64,000 nt of DNA from Mixta calida (lineage in GTDB: Bacteria; Pseudomonadota; Gammaproteobacteria; Enterobacterales; Enterobacteriaceae): the NCBI RefSeq assembly GCF_002953215.1, contig NZ_CP026378.1, positions 1,284,540-1,348,539 of the forward strand. The letters are read 5' to 3'. The translations under genes were made by a program, and so were the position numbers. Position 1 is the first letter of the stretch, and the number at the start of each line of letters is the position of its first letter. The notes below the pieces were generated by a model, which was given only the letters and a program-made list of their open reading frames with translations, did not search any database and had not been told where the DNA came from. Shown piece by piece: positions 58,044 to 64,000 of the stretch.

Positions 58044-59468
58044 TCAGGGCTGCCAGACGCCTACGCCGATTTCGTTCTCTTTGCGCGTGCGCGCGATGAC
58101 CGATTCAGGGCTTTCCACTACGCGCAGACCCATCTGATCTTCGGTACGCACCACCACGCCGCGCAGCGAGTTGGTGTAAACGTCGACAATTTCCACATCG
58201 ACGAATTTGCCGATCATCTCCGGGGTGCCTTCAAAGTTCACCACGCGGTTGTTTTCGGTACGGCCAGAGAGCTCCATCACGTTCTTACGCGACGGGCCTT
58301 CCACCAGGATGCGCTGCACGGTGCCAAGCATGCGGCGGCTCCACGCCATCGCCTGCTGGTTGATGCGATCCTGCAGGATATAAAGGCGCTGCTTTTTCTC
58401 CTCTTCGCTGACGTCGTCCGGCAGGTCGGCCGCCGGGGTGCCCGGACGCGCGGAGTAGATAAAGCTAAAGCTCATATCGAAGTTAACGTCGGCGATCAGC
58501 TTCATAGTTTTTTCAAAGTCTTCCTGCGTTTCCCCAGGGAAGCCGATGATGAAATCGGAGCTAATCTGAATATTCGGGCGCGCCTCTTTCAGCTTGCGAA
58601 TAATCGCCTTGTATTCCAGCGCGGTGTGGGCGCGCTTCATCAGCGTCAGAATGCGGTCGGCGCCGCTCTGCACCGGCAGATGCAGGAAGCTCACCAGCTC
58701 CGGCGTATCGCGATAAACTTCGATAATGTCATCGGTGAATTCGATCGGATGGCTGGTGGTAAAGCGAATGCGATCGATGCCGTCGATCGCGGCGACCAGA
58801 CGCAGCAGCTCTGCGAAGGTGCAGATGCCGCCGTCATAGGTCGCACCGCGGTAAGCGTTGACGTTCTGTCCCAGCAGATTGACTTCACGCACGCCCTGCG
58901 CCGCCAGCTGCGCGATCTCCAGCAGAATGTCGTCGCAGGGACGGCTGACTTCTTCGCCGCGGGTATAGGGCACCACGCAGAAGGTGCAGTATTTGTTGCA
59001 GCCTTCCATGATGGAAACAAACGCCGTCGGGCCTTCGGCGCGCGGCTCCGGCAGACGGTCGAATTTTTCGATCTCCGGGAAACTGATGTCCACCACCGGG
59101 CTTTTCGTGCCGCGTACGGAGTTGATCATCTCCGGCAGGCGATGCAGGGTTTGCGGACCGAAAACGATATCGACATAGCTGGCGCGCTGACGTATATGGT
59201 CACCTTCCTGCGAGGCGACGCAGCCGCCCACGCCGATAATTAATTCCGGGTTGCGCTCTTTCAGCGTCTTCCAGCGGCCCAGCTGATGGAACACCTTCTC
59301 CTGCGCTTTTTCGCGGATGGAACAGGTGTTAAGCAGCAGAATATCAGCCTCTTCCGCTACGTCCGTGAGGGTATAGCCGTGCGTACTATCCAGCAGGTCG
59401 GCCATTTTAGATGAATCGTATTCGTTCATCTGACAGCCCCAGGTTTTGATATGCAGTTTTTTACTCAT
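58044..59468 (-). CDS. miaB: tRNA-2-methylthio-N6-dimethylallyladenosine synthase MiaB
   Basis: This is a 474-residue methylthiotransferase. The N-terminal cluster domain has cysteines in WGCQMN, NTCSIR and GGCVAS; the radical-SAM motif is CNKYCTFC (about residues 157-164). The C-terminal TRAM domain spans about 380-445. It thiomethylates i6A37 in tRNAs reading UNN codons. It is monocistronic and divergent from ubiF, as in E. coli. Confidence 0.95.
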   Translation of the reverse strand: MSKKLHIKTWGCQMNEYDSSKMADLLDSTHGYTLTDVAEEADILLLNTCSIREKAQEKVFHQLGRWKTLKERNPELIIGVGGCVASQEGDHIRQRASYVDIVFGPQTLHRLPEMINSVRGTKSPVVDISFPEIEKFDRLPEPRAEGPTAFVSIMEGCNKYCTFCVVPYTRGEEVSRPCDDILLEIAQLAAQGVREVNLLGQNVNAYRGATYDGGICTFAELLRLVAAIDGIDRIRFTTSHPIEFTDDIIEVYRDTPELVSFLHLPVQSGADRILTLMKRAHTALEYKAIIRKLKEARPNIQISSDFIIGFPGETQEDFEKTMKLIADVNFDMSFSFIYSARPGTPAADLPDDVSEEEKKQRLYILQDRINQQAMAWSRRMLGTVQRILVEGPSRKNVMELSGRTENNRVVNFEGTPEMIGKFVDVEIVDVYTNSLRGVVVRTEDQMGLRVVESPESVIARTRKENEIGVGVWQP

Positions 59469-59642
59469 CTAACTTGCCATTTATCAGTGCAGGAAGGATT
59501 GCAGGGCGCGTATTGTAATGCTTTGCTGCTGTTGTGACCAGTCTCGAGGCTTTTCTGTTTTTCGCGCGATTTCCGGTACACTTTATCTGACAGGTTCGCT
59601 GACCTGCCGCAGCGAGACGGCAGGGCACAGAAGGATACATTT

Positions 59643-60815
59643 ATGCACCAAACGCATTTCGATATCGTCGTCGTGGGCGGCGGCATGGTGGGCGCGGCGT
59701 TAGCCAGCGGGCTGACGCAGCAGGGGTTTCAGGTAGCGGTGCTGGAGCGCGAAACGCCGCCTGAATTCAATGCGGAAGCGCCGCCCGACATTCGCATTTC
59801 CGCTATCGGCTGCGCCTCGGTGGCGTTGTTGAAGTCGCTGGATGTATGGCAACGCGTGGAGCAGATGCGCTGCGCGCCCTACCGCAAGCTGGAAACCTGG
59901 GAGTGGCAGACGGCGCGCGTGCAGTTCGACGCCGCGAGCCTGGGATTGCCGGAGCTGGGTTATATGGTGGAGAACAGCGTGCTGCAGCTGGCGCTGTGGC
60001 AGCGGTTGCAGGAACAGCCGGTCACGCTGTTCGCGCCGGCGAAACTGCAAACGCTTGAACAGCATAGCGGCGGCTGGCGGCTGGGATTAGCCGATGGGCA
60101 ACAGCTGACGGCTCGTCTGGTCATTGGCGCCGACGGCGCAAATTCGCAGGTGCGTCAGCTGACCGGCATCGGCATTCAGGGTTGGAACTACAGCCAGTCC
60201 TGCATGTTGATAAGCGTTGAGCTGGATCATGACGCGGGCGACACCACCTGGCAGCACTTTACGCCGGACGGCCCGCACGCGCTGTTGCCGCTCTATGGCC
60301 GCTGGGCGTCGTTGGTCTGGTACGATCATCCGGCGCGCATCCGCCAGCTGCAGTCGCTGCCGCCGGAGCAGCTGCAAAAAGAGGTGGCGCGCTGTTTCCC
60401 GGCGCGGCTGGGCCGCTTTCGTGTTCAGCAGGCCGCCTCGTTCCCGCTGGTGCGTCGCCACGCCAACCACTATGTTCTGCCAGGGCTGGCGCTGGTCGGC
60501 GACGCGGCGCACACCATTAATCCGCTGGCGGGGCAGGGCGTTAATCTCGGCTATCGCGATGTCGACGCGCTGATCGATGTGTTAACCGAGGCGCGCGATC
60601 GGGCCGAGGAGTGGGCCTCCGAGCGCGTGCTGCAACGCTATCAGCGCCAGCGGCAGAAAGATAATCTGCTGATGCAGAGCGGAATGGATCTTTTTTATTT
60701 CGCCTTCAGCAATCGTCTGCCGCCGCTGCGCCTGCTGCGCAATATCGGGCTGATGGCGGCCGAGCGCGGCGGCCTGCTGAAGCGTCAGGCGCTGCGTTAC
60801 GCGTTGGGATTATAA
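59643..60815 (+). CDS. ubiF: 3-demethoxyubiquinol 3-hydroxylase UbiF
   Basis: This is a 390-residue FAD monooxygenase of the UbiH/COQ6 family. The FAD Rossmann motif is VVVGGGMVGAALA (about residues 9-21), the DG motif VIGADGANSQVR (about 160-171) and the GD motif LVGDAAHTINPLAGQGVNLG (about 283-302). It hydroxylates the C6 position in aerobic ubiquinone synthesis. The terminator after it also faces the tRNA operon on the other strand. Confidence 0.94.
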   Translation: MHQTHFDIVVVGGGMVGAALASGLTQQGFQVAVLERETPPEFNAEAPPDIRISAIGCASVALLKSLDVWQRVEQMRCAPYRKLETWEWQTARVQFDAASLGLPELGYMVENSVLQLALWQRLQEQPVTLFAPAKLQTLEQHSGGWRLGLADGQQLTARLVIGADGANSQVRQLTGIGIQGWNYSQSCMLISVELDHDAGDTTWQHFTPDGPHALLPLYGRWASLVWYDHPARIRQLQSLPPEQLQKEVARCFPARLGRFRVQQAASFPLVRRHANHYVLPGLALVGDAAHTINPLAGQGVNLGYRDVDALIDVLTEARDRAEEWASERVLQRYQRQRQKDNLLMQSGMDLFYFAFSNRLPPLRLLRNIGLMAAERGGLLKRQALRYALGL

Positions 60816-60868
60816 AAAGCATGACGGGCAGGCGATCTGCCCGTTGATTTTTCACAGTGCGCAGACGC

Positions 60869-60895
60869 AAAAAAGCCCGCAGAAGCGGGCTTTTT
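60869..60895. terminator. Bidirectional terminator between ubiF and the tRNA operon
   Basis: AAGCCCGC-AGAA-GCGGGCTT is flanked by six As and five Ts, which works on both strands. Confidence 0.88.
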
Positions 60896-60904
60896 CACAC
60901 TGTT

Positions 60905-60979
60905 TGGCTGGGGTGCAGGGATTCGAACCCCGGAATGCCGGAATCAGAATCCGGTGCCTTACCGCTTGGCGACACCCCA
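60905..60979 (-). tRNA. tRNA-Gln (anticodon CTG)
   Basis: This is a 75-base tRNA with encoded CCA; the acceptor TGGGGTG pairs with CACCCCA, and the anticodon loop holds CTG. It is the last gene of the seven-tRNA operon, corresponding to glnX in E. coli. Confidence 0.95.
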
Positions 60980-61005
60980 ATAAATTGGGATAAACAGTTT
61001 GTAAT

Positions 61006-61080
61006 TGGCTGGGGTACGAGGATTCGAACCTCGGAATGCCGGAATCAGAATCCGGTGCCTTACCGCTTGGCGATACCCCA
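61006..61080 (-). tRNA. tRNA-Gln (anticodon CTG)
   Basis: A 75-base tRNA with CCA, nearly identical to the copy at 60905 but with TGGGGTA/TACCCCA in the acceptor stem and GAGGTTCGAACCTC-type T-arm pairing. Corresponds to glnV. Confidence 0.95.
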
Positions 61081-61086
61081 ATAATA

Positions 61087-61163
61087 TGGTGGCTACGACG
61101 GGATTTGAACCTGTGACCCCATCATTATGAGTGATGTGCTCTAACCAGCTGAGCTACGTAGCC
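61087..61163 (-). tRNA. tRNA-Met (elongator, anticodon CAT)
   Basis: A 77-base tRNA that starts GGCTACGTAGCTCAG and ends CCA, with CAT in the anticodon loop. The GC-poor anticodon stem and paired acceptor identify the elongator type. Corresponds to metU. Confidence 0.95.
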
Positions 61164-61183
61164 AGATTTACTGCTTTCTGGTG

Positions 61184-61258
61184 TGGCTGGGATACCTGGA
61201 TTCGAACCAGGGAATGCCGGTATCAAAAACCGGTGCCTTACCGCTTGGCGATATCCCA
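61184..61258 (-). tRNA. tRNA-Gln (anticodon TTG)
   Basis: A 75-base tRNA with CCA. The acceptor stem begins TGGGATA and pairs with TATCCCA, so the change from the usual G-C pair at the fifth position is compensated. Anticodon TTG. Corresponds to glnW. Confidence 0.95.
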
Positions 61259-61294
61259 ATATCCGAACACGTATCTGTGTTACACCAGAATTTA

Positions 61295-61369
61295 TGGCTG
61301 GGGTACCTGGATTCGAACCAGGGAATGCCGGTATCAAAAACCGGTGCCTTACCGCTTGGCGATACCCCA
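61295..61369 (-). tRNA. tRNA-Gln (anticodon TTG)
   Basis: A 75-base tRNA with CCA and acceptor TGGGGTA/TACCCCA, otherwise the same as the copy at 61184. Corresponds to glnU. Confidence 0.95.
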
Positions 61370-61389
61370 TCCGTTGCCGATGACTGAAA

Positions 61390-61474
61390 TGGTGCGGGAG
61401 GCGAGACTTGAACTCGCACACCTTGCGGCGCCAGAACCTAAATCTGGTGCGTCTACCAATTTCGCCACTCCCGC
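61390..61474 (-). tRNA. leuW: tRNA-Leu (anticodon TAG)
   Basis: An 85-base class II tRNA with a long variable arm, acceptor GCGGGAG/CTCCCGC and anticodon TAG. It has the same place in the operon as leuW in E. coli. Confidence 0.95.
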
Positions 61475-61482
61475 AAAAAAGA

Positions 61483-61559
61483 TGGTGGCTACGACGGGAA
61501 TCGAACCTGTGACCCCAGCATTATGAGTGCTGTGCTCTAACCAGCTGAGCTACGTAGCC
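61483..61559 (-). tRNA. tRNA-Met (elongator, anticodon CAT)
   Basis: A 77-base tRNA, first gene of the operon, differing from the 61087 copy in the anticodon-stem pair (AGCACT/AGTGCT type) and in the T-loop. Corresponds to metT. Confidence 0.95.
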
Positions 61560-61598
61560 ATCTTTTTTCGCGTTACCTTCATCGGCGTTGCGGGGCGC

Positions 61599-61627
61599 AT
61601 TATGCGTATTGCGCTCAACAGCGTCAA
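61599..61627 (-). promoter_or_regulatory. Promoter of the tRNA operon
   Basis: On the minus strand TTGACG and CATAAT are spaced by 17 bases and followed by a GC-rich discriminator (GCGCCC), the hallmark of stringently controlled stable-RNA promoters. It lies about 40 bases upstream of the first tRNA. Confidence 0.75.
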
Positions 61628-61730
61628 CAAGTTTTTTGCCGATTTATACCTTTCACGCGTCGTTTGACTGGCTTGTAACCAGCATGACGATAAAAACATC
61701 AATTCTTGATCGCAACTTCAGCAGAGGCAA

Positions 61731-61759
61731 TAAAAAACGGGCCGCAGAGGCCCGCTTTT
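61731..61759. terminator. asnB terminator
   Basis: CGGGCC / GGCCCG stem with loop GCAGA, six Ts on the minus strand, 20 bases beyond the asnB stop. Ts also follow on the plus strand. Confidence 0.82.
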
Positions 61760-61778
61760 ACAACAGCTTAAGCGTAAA

Positions 61779-63446
61779 TCATTTATAGGCGGACTGGTGA
61801 ACGCCTACCGCGCGGCCTGACGGATCGTCCATTTTTTTGAACGCTTCATCCCACTCAATCGCTTTGGCGGAAGAGCAGGCCACGGACGGACCGCCCGGCA
61901 CACATTCCGCCGCGCTCGGCAGCGGGAACAGCTCTTCGAAAATCACGCGATAGAGATAGGCTTCTTTCGACGCCGGCGTGTTGTACGGGAAACGATAGTG
62001 CGCGGTTTGCAACTGCTGATCGGTGACCTGCTGCGCCGCCACTTCTTTCAGCGTATCGATCCAGCTGTAGCCAACGCCGTCGGAGAACTGCTCTTTTTGG
62101 CGCCACGCCACGCTTTCCGGCAGATAAGAGGAGAAGCATTCGCGCAAGATATGTTTTTCCATCTTGCCGTTGCTGCCGCACATCTTATCCTGCGGGTTGA
62201 TGCTCATCGCCACATCAAGGAATTTCTTGTCCAGGAAGGGCACGCGCGCTTCCACGCCCCAGGCGGACATCGCTTTGTTGGCGCGCGCGCAGTCATACAT
62301 ATGCAGCGCCAACAGCTTACGCACGTTCTCTTCGTGAAACTCTTTGGCGTTCGGCGCCTTATGGAAGTAGAGATAGCCGCCGAACACTTCGTCGGCGCCT
62401 TCGCCGGAAAGCACCATCTTAATGCCCATCGCCTTGATCTTGCGCGACATCAGGTACATCGGCGTGGAGGCGCGAATCGTCGTCACGTCATAGGTTTCGA
62501 TGTGATAGATCACATCGCGGATCGCATCCAGCCCTTCCTGCACGGTGAAATGAATTTCGTGATGCACCGTGCCGAGATGATCGGCGACGGATTTCGCCGC
62601 TTTTAGATCGGGCGATCCTTCCAGACCGATGGCGAATGAGTGCAGCTGCGGCCACCAGGCGTCGCTCTGATCCTGATCTTCCACGCGCTTCGCCGCAAAA
62701 CGTTTGGTCACCGCAGAGATAATGGAGGAATCAAGACCGCCGGAGAGCAGCACGCCATACGGCACGTCGGACATCAGATGGCTTTTTACCGACTCTTCCA
62801 GCGCGTTTTTCAGCGCGGCGGCGTCAGTCACCTTATCCGCGACATTGTCATACTCCATCCAGTCGCGCTGGTAGTAGCGACGAATTTCGCCGTCGGTGCT
62901 GGAGAGGTAGCTTCCCGGCGGGAATTCTTTGATAGTGCGGCAGACCGGCACCAGCGCTTTCATTTCTGAGGCGACGAACTGGTTGCCATGCTCATCAAAG
63001 CCCATATAGAGCGGGATGATGCCGATATGGTCGCGGCCGATAAGCCAGCTTTTCTTTTCACTGTCATACAGAATGAAGGCGAACATTCCCTGCAGGTCGT
63101 CAAGGAAGTCGACACCTTTTTCCTGATACAGCGCGAGGATCACTTCGCAGTCGGAGCCGGTCTGGAATTCATAGCGGTCGCTCAGCTCTGCGCGTAGCGC
63201 CTGGTGGTTGTAGATCTCACCGTTAACGGCCAGAACATGGGTATGTGCGGCGTTGTAAAGAGGCTGCGCGCCGTTGTTGACGTCGACGATAGAAAGACGC
63301 TCATGCGCCAGAATGGCGTGGTCATCGGCATAGACGCCAGACCAGTCCGGGCCGCGATGACGCATTAAACGTGACAGCTCCAGCGCTTTCTTACGCAGCT
63401 CTGAAGGGTCGCTTTTCAGATCGAGTACACCAAAGATTGAACACAT
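61779..63446 (-). CDS. asnB: Asparagine synthetase B (glutamine-hydrolysing)
   Basis: This 555-residue enzyme starts MCSIFGVLDLKSD, with Cys2 as the glutaminase nucleophile after removal of Met1. The N-terminal Ntn amidotransferase domain spans about 1-205. The C-terminal synthetase domain has the PP-loop LSGGLDSSI (about residues 232-240). It makes asparagine from aspartate, ATP and glutamine. The gene stands between the tRNA operon and nagC, as in E. coli, and has a strong AGGAGTAGG ribosome site. Confidence 0.96.
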   Translation of the reverse strand: MCSIFGVLDLKSDPSELRKKALELSRLMRHRGPDWSGVYADDHAILAHERLSIVDVNNGAQPLYNAAHTHVLAVNGEIYNHQALRAELSDRYEFQTGSDCEVILALYQEKGVDFLDDLQGMFAFILYDSEKKSWLIGRDHIGIIPLYMGFDEHGNQFVASEMKALVPVCRTIKEFPPGSYLSSTDGEIRRYYQRDWMEYDNVADKVTDAAALKNALEESVKSHLMSDVPYGVLLSGGLDSSIISAVTKRFAAKRVEDQDQSDAWWPQLHSFAIGLEGSPDLKAAKSVADHLGTVHHEIHFTVQEGLDAIRDVIYHIETYDVTTIRASTPMYLMSRKIKAMGIKMVLSGEGADEVFGGYLYFHKAPNAKEFHEENVRKLLALHMYDCARANKAMSAWGVEARVPFLDKKFLDVAMSINPQDKMCGSNGKMEKHILRECFSSYLPESVAWRQKEQFSDGVGYSWIDTLKEVAAQQVTDQQLQTAHYRFPYNTPASKEAYLYRVIFEELFPLPSAAECVPGGPSVACSSAKAIEWDEAFKKMDDPSGRAVGVHQSAYK

Positions 63447-63702
63447 AACCTACTCCTGATCTCACCTTAACGGCGATGTTGTCATTGCATAATATTGGAT
63501 AAGCAACGCCTGTCGTTGCGTGATGAATAAGAAAATGCGCTATTTGCTGCATACAATGCAAGCGTTTTCCTTTTTTCCTGATAAAAAGGTTGTTGCTCAA
63601 GGTGGAATGTTGAATATCATCTAATAAAAAGCGGTAAAAATTATTGGATCGGCAAAAAACAGCGGGGTGAGCTTAAAAAACGACCAGAATGGGGCGCAGG
63701 CG

Positions 63703-63730
63703 AAAAAAAACCAGCCGCTCAGGGCTGGTT
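63703..63730 (-). terminator. nagC terminator
   Basis: AACCAGCC-CTGAGC-GGCTGGTT is followed on the minus strand by a run of eight Ts, immediately after the nagC stop. Confidence 0.88.
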
Positions 63731-63737
63731 TGCGCTG

Positions 63738-64000
63738 TCACTCTTCAAGCAGACGTTGCAGTAAGGTGCCGTTCAGCATCGCTCGCTTCGCCAGCGCAAA
63801 AGCGCCGATCGCTGAACGATGATTCAGCGCTGAACGCACCACCGGCAAGTTTTTGTGAAACGCCTTCAGCGTCTGCGTGTTAATACAGCTTTCAATAGCG
63901 GGGAACAGTACTTTTTCCGCTTCGGTGATCTCGCCAGCCAACACAATTTTTTGCGGGTTAAACAGGTTGATGGCGATGGCGATCGCTTTACCGAGATAGC
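63738..64000 (-). CDS. nagC: N-acetylglucosamine repressor NagC, C-terminal part (cut by window end)
   Basis: The frame is open to the right edge of the window and gives the last 86 residues (YLGKAIAIAINLFNP..., ITEAEKVLFPAIESCINTQ, HRSAIGAFALAKRAML) of the ROK-family repressor NagC. The gene for the N-terminal helix-turn-helix lies outside. NagC represses the nag regulon and glm genes until GlcNAc-6-phosphate binds. Orientation and place beside asnB are as in E. coli. Confidence 0.92.
   Translation of the reverse strand, partial: YLGKAIAIAINLFNPQKIVLAGEITEAEKVLFPAIESCINTQTLKAFHKNLPVVRSALNHRSAIGAFALAKRAMLNGTLLQRLLEE

Noticed and set aside
61131..61526. Open frames across the tRNA cluster, with repeated segments
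   Set aside because: Repetition comes from the similar tRNA genes, which explain the sequence fully.
60905..61560. Possible CRISPR-like array because of regular repeats
   Set aside because: The repeats are tRNA-Gln and tRNA-Met genes; no short constant repeat/spacer pattern occurs anywhere in the window.

Overview
The window is a chromosomal segment of a gammaproteobacterium of the order Enterobacterales, most likely family Erwiniaceae (Pantoea/Mixta/Erwinia-like). The evidence is E. coli-type gene order and protein sequences with about 80-90% apparent similarity, a GC-rich background, and a HrpL-type promoter in front of one accessory gene. The assignment is made from remembered protein families and gene order, not from a search.

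Layout. 1-1.6 kb: the end of a phage tail/baseplate operon, abutting a qmcA gene that is cut off after 117 family-like codons, so a prophage appears to sit inside qmcA. 1.7-15.6 kb: core genes qmcA', cnoX, ybbO, tesA, ybbA-ybbP, purEK (with a PurR box), lpxH-ppiB, cysS, a DeoR regulator plus a YdgJ-like oxidoreductase, ybcJ-folD and tRNA-Arg(UCU). 15.65-24.1 kb: a decayed lambdoid prophage at the argU tRNA, the hot spot that carries DLP12 in E. coli K-12. Its integrase has an amber codon just before the catalytic tyrosine. It is followed by an excisionase-like gene, a run of small left-operon genes, an inactive IS911-like element, and a hrp-box-driven gene for a probable ADP-ribosyltransferase-type type III effector that is now frameshifted.

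24.1-33 kb: a metabolic accessory stretch with zwf, dsdA, the tail of a nickel permease, a YbjI-like HAD phosphatase, an iron-type alcohol dehydrogenase, gntT with two GntR boxes, and several small stress/membrane genes including yohP. 33.3-64 kb: the conserved cell-envelope and translation block cspE, GNAT, ybeM, tatE, lipA, lipB, ybeD, dacA, rlpA, rodA, mrdA, rlmH, rsfS, nadD, holA, lptE, leuS, ybeL, gltIJKL (with an SroC-like RNA between gltI and gltJ), lnt, corC, ybeY, ybeZ, miaB, ubiF, a seven-tRNA operon, asnB and the end of nagC.

How the parts work together. dacA-rlpA-rodA-mrdA form the lateral-wall elongation and trimming set. lipB-lipA make and attach lipoate. lnt, lptE and the corC/ybeY/ybeZ operon serve lipoprotein maturation, LPS transport and RNA quality control. 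The tRNA operon supplies Met, Leu and Gln tRNAs.

The most notable features are the orphan effector with its own hrp box inside a dead prophage, the split qmcA, an Ala/Gly-rich membrane-type protein in the prophage, and a 33-bp tandem duplication at the corC-lnt junction that creates a nine-codon upstream reading frame.
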